From: Rhizobium indicum
GTDB taxonomy: Bacteria; Pseudomonadota; Alphaproteobacteria; Rhizobiales; Rhizobiaceae
Direction: 5' to 3'
DNA length: 64,000 nucleotides
Assembly (NCBI RefSeq): GCF_005862305.2
Contig: NZ_CP054021.1
Span: forward strand, 4,567,501 to 4,631,500
Part shown: positions 54,306 to 62,705 of the stretch, one piece after another
How positions within the stretch are numbered: the stretch's first letter is position 1
Layout of the letters: each line of letters begins with the position of its first letter
Translations under genes and position numbers: made by a program
Notes under the pieces: model-generated
What the model saw: only the letters and a program-made list of their open reading frames with translations
The model's database searches: none
What the model was told of the DNA's origin: nothing

Positions 54306-54644
54306 TCACGCCAAGCGCAAATCGATAAGCGGGTGTAACTTCTTGAGATTCGGCAGTGATTTCGCTTGCCAAGGATATTGGCTGGTGCCTTTGACGACGA
54401 GCAGGAGGTCGTCCATCTTTCTGGCTTCAATCGTCAGCTTGGCCAGGAGATTTATGCCAGAGGAATTGAGGAACTCGAGACCCGTCAGGTTGAACGTGAC
54501 CTGTTTGTGCCCCTCATGAAGCAGGCCTGATATCAATGAATAAATGGGCGCGTAGGCGTCCGGTCCCGCCAGCCGGAATACGCCATCGAAATAGACCTCG
54601 TTTTTCTCAGCCCATACGCGGAAGTTTTCGTCGCTGATTTCCAT
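54306..54644 (-). CDS. STAS-domain protein (anti-anti-sigma-factor-like)
   Basis: A 112-residue single STAS domain, last gene of the operon. The segment NLTGLEFLNSSGINLLAKL (53-71) is the STAS loop-helix. S61 sits where SpoIIAA carries its phosphoserine (D-S-S-G, here N-S-S-G). It should be phosphorylated by the HATPase protein encoded just upstream and dephosphorylated by the operon's PP2C phosphatase. It resembles the slr1659-type group of STAS regulators as far as I can recall. Spacing to the upstream gene is 7 bp. Confidence 0.85.
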   Translation of the reverse strand: MEISDENFRVWAEKNEVYFDGVFRLAGPDAYAPIYSLISGLLHEGHKQVTFNLTGLEFLNSSGINLLAKLTIEARKMDDLLLVVKGTSQYPWQAKSLPNLKKLHPLIDLRLA

Positions 54645-54651
54645 TCTTCGC

Positions 54652-55212
54652 TCACAGATTGGAGGAGGGCGGCATTGCCACGGCTGCAGTTGTCGTCAGG
54701 ATGACACGCTGGTCATTATTGTCTTCGAATGCCCATGCCATTTTTGCGTCGTAATCGCTCAGAAGGGTCAGCAACCCCAAGCCCGAACCGCTTTCTGCCG
54801 ATATGGCATTGGTTTCGATTTGCTCAAGAAGAAGTTCCCCGGGGTCCCTCGATTGAAGGCGATGCAGCAGTTGCTGAAAGCGAGAGGATGTCACGCCATC
54901 GATCGTGTTCTTCACCCTTATTAAAAAAGTACCGTCCAATATGCCGGCTTCAATGAGGATCTCCCCAGGCTGTCGAAACTTGACGGCATTTTCGATCAAC
55001 TCATTGCTGAGATATCCGATGTCATGATGCGCCTGCACATAGTCCTTCCTTGAACGTGAATACCGCAGAGCCATGACTTCCGCTATAAAGTCCGACGTCA
55101 TTCCTGAGTGCTTCCATCCGAGCTGAAGCGGTCCGTCGCTTAACGTGAGGCGAGTGCTTGAATCTAGGCTTATGCCCGTCAGAGATTCGATACCATATAC
55201 CGTTGGCGTCAT
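54652..55212 (-). CDS. HATPase-fold regulator (RsbW/slr1658-like serine kinase)
   Basis: A 186-residue GHKL ATPase-like protein. The N-box is LSNELIENAVKFRQPGE with E71 and N75; the G-box is SGSGLGLLTLLSDYDA (142-150). Both ATP-binding motifs are intact, so it could act as the serine kinase partner of the STAS protein encoded 7 bp downstream. AGGTGAG precedes the ATG and is formed at the 3' end of the phosphatase gene. Residues 1-60 are a less conserved N-terminal part. Confidence 0.82.
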   Translation of the reverse strand: MTPTVYGIESLTGISLDSSTRLTLSDGPLQLGWKHSGMTSDFIAEVMALRYSRSRKDYVQAHHDIGYLSNELIENAVKFRQPGEILIEAGILDGTFLIRVKNTIDGVTSSRFQQLLHRLQSRDPGELLLEQIETNAISAESGSGLGLLTLLSDYDAKMAWAFEDNNDQRVILTTTAAVAMPPSSNL

Positions 55213-55215
55213 GTC

Positions 55216-57570
55216 TCACCTATGTCGCACTGCGAGAAGCGTGATGTCGTCGTAAATCTTCTGCGATCCTATGAAGAGCATTAATGTCGCTATAATTCCG
55301 GCAACGACTTTCTCAGCGCTCTGGTCCTTCAAGCGCAGTGCTTCGCGGCATAGACGTTCGATGCCAAAGAGTTCTCCAGCGTCGTTTTCGGCTTCTGTTA
55401 CGCCGTCCGTATGCAGGAGTATGAGGTCGCCCGTCTCGAAGGTTATTTCGCGGGTTTTAATGAAGGCAGAAATATCGGCTTCCAGCCCGATCGGTATACC
55501 CAGATCCATGGTGTCTATGCGCTCGACCTCGCCGTTCGCCCGCACGACGACAACTTCCTCGTGTTGTCCCGACAGGATCATCTCTTTGCCGTCGTAGTCA
55601 AGAAACGCCAGCGTGAGATGCTTATCGATTTTGGTTCTCACTATGTTTTTAAACAGGGCGCTGTTCAGGTCTGTGAGAAATTTGACTGCATCGGTGTTTC
55701 CTGCTTCCTGCAGGGCGCGGGCGACGGACTGAACCATCAACATCAGCACGCCGCTTTCGAGCCCGTGTCCGGTGACGTCGCCGATGCCAATCTTCAACCG
55801 ATTTCCGCTCTTCAATACGTCGTAATAATCGCCGCCGACTTCTTCTGCAGGTCTCATATAGGCTGCGATCTCAAGGGCCTGAAACTCCTCAAGCTCCTGG
55901 TGCAGCGGAAGAACCATGAGCTGGATCCTCTCGGCGACGGCCAGCTCTGTTCCGAGACGTCGATTTTCTCGCTGGAGCTGTGCATTCAGCGTCGAAATCT
56001 CTTCCTTTGCATCTTCGATTTGAGCTGTTCGCTCTTCGACAAGCTGCTCGAGATTTTCCGTATGATAGCTGATCTGTTCGGCCATCCGGTTGAATGCTTC
56101 ACCAGCCTCGCCGACCTCATCTTTGCTTGTTATGGCCACCCTGACTGAATAATCCTTCGCCTGAATCCGTTTGGCGGCATCTGCAAGTGCACTGATTCCG
56201 CTCGTTATTCGTTTGGAAGCCGCAATTACTGCTATAGCCACAACAAGCAGTGACATTAGGATCGCCAGGATTTGGTAGATCACGATCCGGTTGGTAGCTT
56301 CCGAAATTTTGGCTTGTGCCGCATAGAGGGAGGCCTGGATTTCTCGTTCAGGCACAACCACTCCAAGAGACATCGCCTCTTGCCGAACCGGGCCGCTGGA
56401 CCAGAGATTGGTCGCGGGGAGTTTCTTGACGATAACGATATAGGGGACCTCGTTACCCTCCTGCTGCAACAACAAATGTTGGATGCCCAGTTCGCGATCA
56501 AGGGCCAGTTTTGCTATCGCAGGCTGGGAGCTTCCCTTCAGGGAGCGCTCCAGTCCGGTCACTCCGCTTCCGCTCGCATCGCTCGCAGAACGCAGACCGA
56601 GGGTTTTTTCGCCTGTGCTGTTGATCGCCACAACGTTTCCGTCGGACATTGCGAGAAATCCAAAGCCGGACTGGGCCACTTTCACATTTTCTACAGTCTG
56701 CGCGAGCTGGTCGAGCGTGATGTCCGCGCCAGCCGTCCCGGCGACATCCTTCCTGTCGGCTGTCCATAGTGGTTGAAAGAAAGAAACGATCAGTTTCCCG
56801 GTAATGGCGTCCGTATAGGGCGCTGTCTGGGTTATATCGTCCGCGACCGGCCTCGTTTTCATATCCTTGGCCCAGCCCTGCCAGGACTCATAAAGTCCGG
56901 GAAAAAAGAAGTCCCAGAAATTGGCCTCGTTATGACCAGGATAAAGGCGGTCGAAGGTCTGAGCCTGGTCGGTATAGGGCGCTGTTCTGAAGATTGGTCG
57001 TTCTTTCGATCCGATGTAATACATCTGCAGCTTTGAAGCCCCGTGCTGCAGCAAGCTAGGTGCGACAAGGTCTAGAACCGCGCTGGTCTGGATATCGGTC
57101 TGAACGTCGGGTCTTGGGTTGTGGTCTTCTCCGAGCAAGTAACTCCAGACGCTGACGACGGAGACTGAGCCCGGAGCGTTCTGAGACCAGTTCGCCTTTT
57201 GATCGTAGGACAGGCTGACGCTGCCGGGAGATGTGCGGGCGATCGCCGCGCCGACAACGGAATTACGCTCGGGATCGTCGATCTGCGCCTGGAGCACACC
57301 CGCCAAGGTGCTGACGTCGTTGTGAACCTGCCGCAGGAGCAAACTCACCTGTGCTGCGGTGGAATCGGCATATGTGCGGATGTATTCCTGGCTTGCCGCT
57401 TCCAGACCCTGTCCGACTTCCAGGGTGGCGTCGCGCGACAGCCTCTGAACATTCCAAAGCGCCAGTCCACCGCTGACCAGCAGATCAAAGAGGACAGCTC
57501 CACCGACGACCAAAATGAACTTTGCCCGAAATGAGCCTAGCCTTGCCGGTCTCTTCGATTTCCCGTCCAT
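55216..57570 (-). CDS. Membrane-bound SpoIIE-type PP2C phosphatase with periplasmic sensor and HAMP
   Basis: 784 residues. TM1 lies at about 17-37 (FILVVGGAVLFDLLVSGGLA). A long periplasmic dCache-like domain follows, then TM2 (ILAILMSLLVVAIAVIAASK), a HAMP domain (ALADAAKRIQAKDYSVRVAI) and a coiled coil (NLEQLVEERTAQIEDAKEEI). The C-terminal PP2C domain has the metal sites MRPAEEVGGDYYDV, GIGDVTGHGLESG, HTDGVTEAEN and the final YDDITLLAVR. It should sense an external signal and dephosphorylate STAS proteins. The ATG overlaps the preceding stop by one base (TGATG). Confidence 0.93.
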   Translation of the reverse strand: MDGKSKRPARLGSFRAKFILVVGGAVLFDLLVSGGLALWNVQRLSRDATLEVGQGLEAASQEYIRTYADSTAAQVSLLLRQVHNDVSTLAGVLQAQIDDPERNSVVGAAIARTSPGSVSLSYDQKANWSQNAPGSVSVVSVWSYLLGEDHNPRPDVQTDIQTSAVLDLVAPSLLQHGASKLQMYYIGSKERPIFRTAPYTDQAQTFDRLYPGHNEANFWDFFFPGLYESWQGWAKDMKTRPVADDITQTAPYTDAITGKLIVSFFQPLWTADRKDVAGTAGADITLDQLAQTVENVKVAQSGFGFLAMSDGNVVAINSTGEKTLGLRSASDASGSGVTGLERSLKGSSQPAIAKLALDRELGIQHLLLQQEGNEVPYIVIVKKLPATNLWSSGPVRQEAMSLGVVVPEREIQASLYAAQAKISEATNRIVIYQILAILMSLLVVAIAVIAASKRITSGISALADAAKRIQAKDYSVRVAITSKDEVGEAGEAFNRMAEQISYHTENLEQLVEERTAQIEDAKEEISTLNAQLQRENRRLGTELAVAERIQLMVLPLHQELEEFQALEIAAYMRPAEEVGGDYYDVLKSGNRLKIGIGDVTGHGLESGVLMLMVQSVARALQEAGNTDAVKFLTDLNSALFKNIVRTKIDKHLTLAFLDYDGKEMILSGQHEEVVVVRANGEVERIDTMDLGIPIGLEADISAFIKTREITFETGDLILLHTDGVTEAENDAGELFGIERLCREALRLKDQSAEKVVAGIIATLMLFIGSQKIYDDITLLAVRHR

Positions 57571-58742
57571 CACAGCGGCTTTCGGCCGGAGGCTGCCCAG
57601 ATCGGCCAGCCTGCATAACCCTTGGGGTGAAGAGCAGCAAAGATATGATCTTTGAATCCTTGCCGGAACCTGCGAATGAAATCTGACGAGTCGCCCCGTC
57701 GAACAGCCATCTCACCCGCGTAGACATTTTCCCATGCTTCGATGATGTCTGCGAAGTCCTGGGGATCCCCGTCAAGATTCGTGACCATAAATGAATCGAC
57801 CTTGATGTTATCGAACCCCGCGTCGGCGAGGAGGTGGCGGCTTTTCGGCCCCATCTCGACATCCATGTCGAAGTGCCTGAACAGTTTGGCGACTTCTTCG
57901 TAAGTCCATCTTATGGATTCAGCATGTGGCTCGCCCAGACAATGCGAGTTTTTTTCGTTGGTGATGTAGACACGGCCGCCAGGCTTGCAGATGCGGTAAA
58001 GCTCCCTGAGCAGCATCTCGGGACGGTTGAAAATCTGCAGCGAATGTCGGCAGGTCACAAAGTCAAATTGATTGTCTCGCAGCAGCATTTGGGAAGCGTC
58101 GCCATAGGTGTACTCGATTCCCTGCAGATCGAAGTCGGCCGCGACCCTGCGGGCATATTCGAGGCTACGCACGGAATGATCCAGCGCGACAAGGCGTGCC
58201 GGTCTAAATTCCCGTTGAACCAAGGCGGCGAAATCACCAATTCCGCAACAGATATCTGCGATGACAAGACCGCTGCGCAGGCCGTGGCGAGGCAACAGTT
58301 CGCGTTCGTGCCTCCATGTCATTTTCGTCTGGGTGCGCAGAATGGGAATGAAAGTCTCATCCTCGACAAAGCTCTGGCCCGGATAAAATGCCGAATCGTA
58401 GACTTCAACCGACAGGCTTGGTTGTGATGCCGCCAGCGTTTGGAATAACGAGGTCGACCATGCCACCACGCTCGACGTAATGATGACGATCTTCCGTTCC
58501 GGTCTGATCCGGCAACTTGCCGCGAGTATATCGGCCAGGGCCGCGAAGGCAGTCATGTTGATGTGCGTCAGACGTTTGACATTGACGTAAACGACCCCAC
58601 TGTATTTTTCCAAACTTTGCTGCACCAGCTTGAGGGCATCGGCAATTTCAGTGGCGCTTTCAGGCCGCATCTTGCCAGACAGCAACAGCTCCTGATTTGT
58701 CGGATCAAAATGAACAGTGAAGGGTAGGGGAAGCAGGCTCAT
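57570..58742 (-). CDS. STAS-domain / SAM methyltransferase fusion protein
   Basis: A 390-residue fusion. Residues 1-125 are STAS-like (MRPESATEIADALKLVQQSL; VNVKRLTHINMTAFAALADI). The phosphosite position reads N62-M-T64-A, so the usual Ser is absent and only a Thr is nearby. From about 140 there is a class I methyltransferase: motif I VIADICCGIGDFAALV (160-175), motif II LVALDHSVRSLEYARRVA, motif IV FDFVTCRHSLQIF and motif VI KPGGRVYITNEKN. The methyl acceptor is unknown. Overlaps with both neighbours (ATGA and TGATG) show tight coupling to the partner-switching genes. Confidence 0.88.
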   Translation of the reverse strand: MSLLPLPFTVHFDPTNQELLLSGKMRPESATEIADALKLVQQSLEKYSGVVYVNVKRLTHINMTAFAALADILAASCRIRPERKIVIITSSVVAWSTSLFQTLAASQPSLSVEVYDSAFYPGQSFVEDETFIPILRTQTKMTWRHERELLPRHGLRSGLVIADICCGIGDFAALVQREFRPARLVALDHSVRSLEYARRVAADFDLQGIEYTYGDASQMLLRDNQFDFVTCRHSLQIFNRPEMLLRELYRICKPGGRVYITNEKNSHCLGEPHAESIRWTYEEVAKLFRHFDMDVEMGPKSRHLLADAGFDNIKVDSFMVTNLDGDPQDFADIIEAWENVYAGEMAVRRGDSSDFIRRFRQGFKDHIFAALHPKGYAGWPIWAASGRKPL

Positions 58743-59290
58743 CGGAAGTCCTCGACCGAGGGGAAATCCGCAATGATTTGAATCTCTTGTTCGCCGTCTT
58801 GCTCAATTCGGATCGTGGCGCGGAATATTGCTGCCAAATCTCTGAGCAAAACCGTCCCATCGGACTTCGTGACCACGAATCCAGAGCCGGCGCCTGGGAC
58901 AGTCTGGTGTTCGCTTGCTCTCGCATCCATGTGCTTTCGGCCAAATGCTTCCTCGCAAGGAAACGCAATTCTCAGCCGATTGAATGTCGCATTCCGGTAG
59001 AGACTGAACCTTATCCTTCCCAGCTCGCTCGTCGAACGGAAAGCAAGTTCGATGAACTCGTTCGTCGCGACGGAAAGAAAATTGGAATATCGAGCGGGAT
59101 CGCTGTGACCTTGGCCGAGAATGTCTGAGAGATATTCGGTAATCCCGTCGCAAAACTGCCATCGGGATTTGAACATCGCAACGTCCAGTTCCAGCGATAC
59201 CATCGGCGCAAATGCATGGTCATCGAAGCTAGCTGCTTCCTGTTCCAATACACCCTCCCTTCTTTTGCCTGGGGCGTCAGGTTGATGCAT
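58739..59290 (-). CDS. Degenerate HATPase-like protein paired with the STAS-methyltransferase
   Basis: A 183-residue protein. SNFLSVATNEFIELAFRSTS (69-88) aligns with the N-box of the HATPase at 54652 (LSNELIENAVKF), but the Asn that coordinates Mg-ATP is Leu here (L82). The G-box region is also poor (PGAGSGFVVTKSDG). It therefore probably cannot bind ATP in the standard way and may be a pseudokinase-type partner. The stop overlaps the STAS-methyltransferase start by ATGA. The assignment rests on this alignment alone; otherwise it is a hypothetical protein. Confidence 0.6.
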   Translation of the reverse strand: MHQPDAPGKRREGVLEQEAASFDDHAFAPMVSLELDVAMFKSRWQFCDGITEYLSDILGQGHSDPARYSNFLSVATNEFIELAFRSTSELGRIRFSLYRNATFNRLRIAFPCEEAFGRKHMDARASEHQTVPGAGSGFVVTKSDGTVLLRDLAAIFRATIRIEQDGEQEIQIIADFPSVEDFR

Positions 59291-59323
59291 GCCATAGCTA
59301 AAGGCACGGCGAAAATCGGTTGT

Positions 59324-60979
59324 TCACTGTGGTAGCGCTGGGCTTGCGGATGTGTCCGCCCGGGTGATGAATTCGCCAATCGCCTGGACCGGAAGCGGCC
59401 TGCTAATCAAATAGCCTTGAAGTCTGTCGCAGCCCACACTGCGCAACCATTCCGCCTGACCTGGCGTTTCAACCCCTTCGGCCGTCACCTGCATGTCGAG
59501 GTCATGTGCGAGGTTAACGATGCAGCGGACGATTGCCTGGCTTTTCAGATCGCTTTCGAGGTCGGTGATAAAGTATTTGTCGATTTTGATCGTGTCGAAC
59601 GGGAATGTCTTCAGATAGCTGAGCGAAGAATATTCGGTCCCGAAATCATCAAGCGAGATTCGTATCCCTAGCACGTTGAGCGTATTCAAGGTGTCGATAT
59701 TGTTGACGGTGCGCTCAAGCAGCACGCTTTCGGTTATCTCAAGCTCCAGACGGTCTGGCGGCAACCCGATCAAGTCCAGCGTTTGGGATACGCGATCGGT
59801 GAGGCCGTTTGTCAAGAATTCAGCCGCGGACAAATTGACCGCGACGATGTAGTTCTGCGGCCACTTCATTGCCTCGCGACATGCCTGCTCCAAAACCCAT
59901 GCCCCTATTTCCGGCATTATTCCATCGGCCTCGGCCATCGGAATAAATGCCGTTGGTGGGATTTTTCCAAGTAGAGGGTGGTGCCATCTCAGCAATGCTT
60001 CGAAGCCGACAATGCTGCCGCCCTCGGCGATGGGTTGGTACTCAATAGAGAATTGTTGCTGGACCAGGGCCATGCGAAGGCTGCGGCGCAGCAGTTCGCG
60101 TTGTTCCAGCAACTCAAGCATTGAGGGATCAAACGGTCTTGCACGACCGCGCCCGTCCTTCTTCGCGGCGTAGAGTGCGACGTCGGACGCCTTCATCAGC
60201 TGCTCCGGACTTGTACCGTCCGGTGGAGCAGCAGATATGCCGATACTGGCACCGACAAATAGCGCGATGCCATCTATCGTGAAGGGTTTTTTGAATGCAT
60301 CAACCAAAGCTTCTGCTAACTGGTGTCCTTTGGCGGGATGTCCTGGGCCTCTTGATATGACGGTGAATTCGTCACCCGCCAGTCGATAGGCTCTGTCGTC
60401 CCTGGCAAGGCACCCTTGAATGCGGCTTGCAGCGAGCTGAAGAAGCTTGTCGCCTGCCGGATGCCCAAGCGTGTCGTTGACGGGTTTGAAATCGTCAAGA
60501 TCGAGTTGCATCAGGGACAGAGTCTCGTTCGAGCCTGTGGTCTCTCGTAACAACACAGCGAGGTCCTCGCTGAACTGGCGTCGGTTCGGCAGTCCAGTGA
60601 GCGGATCGTGGGTGGCCAGATGCAAAAGAGTTGCGCGCTCATCGTCGATAGATTCCTCGGACCGAACCACGGCAAACAGATCTCCGATCCGATAGATCGT
60701 CAGTCCGTGCGACGCGGGCGCGCCAAGATCCCCCGATATTTGCAAGGGTTGGGCACTGTCGCCCAATGAACGGAGGGCGAGTGTAATCGCCGATTTGTCC
60801 AATTCAGGAAAATGCTCCCAAAACGACGCTGCTGGTTTGACAGAAGCAGGCAGCTCATTGCCGAGCAAATTCTCGACGGGATTGAAATCGCGATCAAAGA
60901 ACAAAAGCCGGTCGATTGAGCTCGAAGTTTTTGCCTCTGTTTGTCCGAGCGCCGAGGGGGCAGCATGAATTTTCCGCAT
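59324..60979 (-). CDS. GGDEF-EAL protein (diguanylate cyclase/phosphodiesterase)
   Basis: A 551-residue soluble protein, first gene of the operon. A PAS-like N-terminal part (about 20-110) precedes GGDEF (THDPLTGLPNRRQFSEDL; RLAGDEF with AGDEF at 201-205). No RxxD inhibitory site is present (RDDR). The EAL domain has FEALLRWHHP (EALLR 327-331), NLSAAEFL, ELEITES, DDFGTEYSS (usually DDFGTGYSS; E449) and KIDKYF, TAEGVET. Both activities look possible, with the E449 change in loop 6 a query. I chose 60979 over 61003 because GGGAGGG lies upstream. The next gene starts 33 bp later. Confidence 0.92.
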   Translation of the reverse strand: MRKIHAAPSALGQTEAKTSSSIDRLLFFDRDFNPVENLLGNELPASVKPAASFWEHFPELDKSAITLALRSLGDSAQPLQISGDLGAPASHGLTIYRIGDLFAVVRSEESIDDERATLLHLATHDPLTGLPNRRQFSEDLAVLLRETTGSNETLSLMQLDLDDFKPVNDTLGHPAGDKLLQLAASRIQGCLARDDRAYRLAGDEFTVISRGPGHPAKGHQLAEALVDAFKKPFTIDGIALFVGASIGISAAPPDGTSPEQLMKASDVALYAAKKDGRGRARPFDPSMLELLEQRELLRRSLRMALVQQQFSIEYQPIAEGGSIVGFEALLRWHHPLLGKIPPTAFIPMAEADGIMPEIGAWVLEQACREAMKWPQNYIVAVNLSAAEFLTNGLTDRVSQTLDLIGLPPDRLELEITESVLLERTVNNIDTLNTLNVLGIRISLDDFGTEYSSLSYLKTFPFDTIKIDKYFITDLESDLKSQAIVRCIVNLAHDLDMQVTAEGVETPGQAEWLRSVGCDRLQGYLISRPLPVQAIGEFITRADTSASPALPQ

Positions 60980-61202
60980 GTCCGAGGCCCTCCCTAGTCT
61001 CATGTCATAACCAGATATTGTAGCAAATCAGCCCCCGCACAACTTGTGCACGCCAAGATTTACATTAGGCATTTCTGATTAACAATCCCCAACCTCTGCC
61101 CAACTCGCTCACGGATGGGCTTATGCCACGTCTTTATTACCGCGACCCATTTGCATCCATCGCCTCGGCGGCGACCCTTCGATGAACTGAGGGCAGGGGA
61201 TC

Positions 61203-62081
61203 TCACGCGCCCGATCCGCACTCGGTCATGAACCAGTCGATGAAGCGGCCGACCGGCTTTTTCGCCCAGCTGTTCGATATGACGTAATAGCCCTGGTTCT
61301 CTGCCGTGGCGATCTCGGAAAGCACCAGCAGATCGCCGCGTTCGATCTCGCGGCGGAACACCTCGACAGGGCAGAGCGCCACGCCATGGCCGGCGATTAC
61401 GGCCGTCGCCAGCATGTTGAAATCCTGAAATATCGGCCCTCGAAGCGGCTCCTGCGCTTTCTGGCCGGCCTTGCGGAACCATTCCTTCCAGCCATCGACG
61501 GATTCGTCGTGCAGCAGATCGGCGCCGGCGATCGAGACGTCGTCGATCGTCCAGTTGCGTTTGGCAAGGTAATGGCGACTGGTGACGGGCTGGTTGCGGC
61601 GGGAGAAGAGCAGGCGGCTTTCCCTGCCGCCGCTCAGATCCTCGCCCATGGTGATCAGTACGTCGAGGCTCTCGTGGTCGAAGTGTTCTTCGGCGCGGGC
61701 ATAGACGATCCTGACGTCGAGATCGGGGGCGCTTTCCTGGAAGGAGGGCAGGGCGGGGACGAGCCAGCGCGATGCGATTGAGGGAATGCAGCCGACGGTG
61801 ATGGCGCGCATGTCGTGATCGCGCCGCATATTGCCGGTCGCATGCGCGATCGCCGCCAGCGATCCGGAGACGGCCCGGTAATATTCACCGCCGGCTGCGG
61901 TCAGCGTAATGCCGCGGCCCGATTTCTGCAGCAGCTTGCGGCCGAGCCAGGTTTCCAGATGCTTGATCTGATGGCTGACCGCCGCATGAGTGACGTGCAG
62001 CTCGTCGCCCGCTTTCGAAAGGCTCATCAGGCGGGCCGTGGCTTCGAAAGCGCGCAAAGCGTTTAACGGCGGCAATTGCAT
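61203..62081 (-). CDS. LysR-type regulator (GcvA-like) divergent from ectoine synthase-like gene
   Basis: A 292-residue LysR protein of the GcvA type. The start MQLPPLNALRAFEATARLMS is characteristic of that subgroup, with helix-turn-helix SKAGDELHVTHAAVSHQIKH and LGRKLLQKSGRGITLT. The effector domain has TVGCIPSIASRWLVPALPSF. GAGGAAA precedes the ATG at 62081. The ectC-like gene begins 131 bp away on the other strand and is the probable target. Confidence 0.93.
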   Translation of the reverse strand: MQLPPLNALRAFEATARLMSLSKAGDELHVTHAAVSHQIKHLETWLGRKLLQKSGRGITLTAAGGEYYRAVSGSLAAIAHATGNMRRDHDMRAITVGCIPSIASRWLVPALPSFQESAPDLDVRIVYARAEEHFDHESLDVLITMGEDLSGGRESRLLFSRRNQPVTSRHYLAKRNWTIDDVSIAGADLLHDESVDGWKEWFRKAGQKAQEPLRGPIFQDFNMLATAVIAGHGVALCPVEVFRREIERGDLLVLSEIATAENQGYYVISNSWAKKPVGRFIDWFMTECGSGA

Positions 62082-62108
62082 TTGTAAAATTTCCTCACAG
62101 ATGACGCA

Positions 62109-62139
62109 GAAATCATCATTTGAAAATGCCAGTGATTTC
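62109..62139. promoter_or_regulatory. Candidate LysR operator
   Basis: GAAATCA (62109-62115) and TGATTTC (62133-62139) are perfect 7-bp inverted arms 17 bp apart, midway between the divergent LysR and ectC-like starts. Spacing and position suit a LysR dimer site. Confidence 0.5.
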
Positions 62140-62211
62140 AATAGCTAATTGTTGCGGGCGATGAAAATGAATCATCACCGCATCTTCAATAATTTATCAG
62201 GGGAATCGGCG

Positions 62212-62598
62212 ATGTTCGTCAGAAATCTGAAAGAGGTGGAGCTCACCGAGCGTTTCGTCGATTGGGGCAACGGCACGAGCCACCGGCTGCTGACCAAAGA
62301 CGATGGCATGGGCTTTACGGTGTGCCATACCGTCGTTCGCGCCAATAGCGAGGCCTTGCTCCAATACCGCAATCACCTGGAGGCCTGCTACTGCATCAAG
62401 GGCGAGGGCGAAGTGGAGGATATGGACGGCAATGTCTTTCCGATCCGCACCGGCGATATCTACGTGCTCGACAAGCACGACCGCCATTATCTGCGCGGCG
62501 GGAAGGATCAGGATCTCGTTCTCGTCAGCATCTTCAACCCGCCGCTGACGGGCACCGAACGGCACGACCTGGACAACAAGAGCGGGTCGCAATACTGA
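62212..62598 (+). CDS. ectC: Ectoine synthase-like protein (orphan EctC)
   Basis: A 128-residue cupin of EctC length. It starts [10 protein letters not shown] like EctC (MIVRN...), and contains [40 protein letters not shown] and [11 protein letters not shown]. The iron ligands known from EctC structures are conserved at the same numbers: E57, Y84 and H92. EctC closes N-gamma-acetyl-diaminobutyrate to ectoine. No ectA or ectB is nearby, so it is an orphan that may use imported precursor, another substrate or reverse chemistry. GGGGAATC precedes the ATG at 62212. It is divergent from a LysR regulator. Confidence 0.85.
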   Translation: MFVRNLKEVELTERFVDWGNGTSHRLLTKDDGMGFTVCHTVVRANSEALLQYRNHLEACYCIKGEGEVEDMDGNVFPIRTGDIYVLDKHDRHYLRGGKDQDLVLVSIFNPPLTGTERHDLDNKSGSQY

Positions 62599-62599
62599 A

Positions 62600-62705
62600 C
62601 CAGAGCATGATGCCGAAAGTGTAAGCGGTTTTGCTCTAACTATATGATGTAGAACAGGATTCAGATTTTAGGCCGATCCGGCCTAAAATCATCCTGTTCT
62701 AGCCG
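62600..62705. repeat. RIME-like repeat with near-perfect 50-bp palindrome after ectC
   Basis: Arms AGAACAGGAT (62651-62660) and ATCCTGTTCT (62691-62700) enclose GATTTTAGGCCG-atc-CGGCCTAAAATC (62664-62690), a perfect 12-bp stem. The left part (GAGCATGATGCCGAAAGTGT) resembles the GTGTGCAGCGGTTTTG block of the element at 4667. It may end transcription of ectC. Confidence 0.8.

Noticed and set aside
61004..61202. Possible gene tail between the GGDEF-EAL gene and the LysR gene
   Set aside because: The minus-strand translation here has no start, motif or ribosome-binding site and merges out of frame with the LysR gene.
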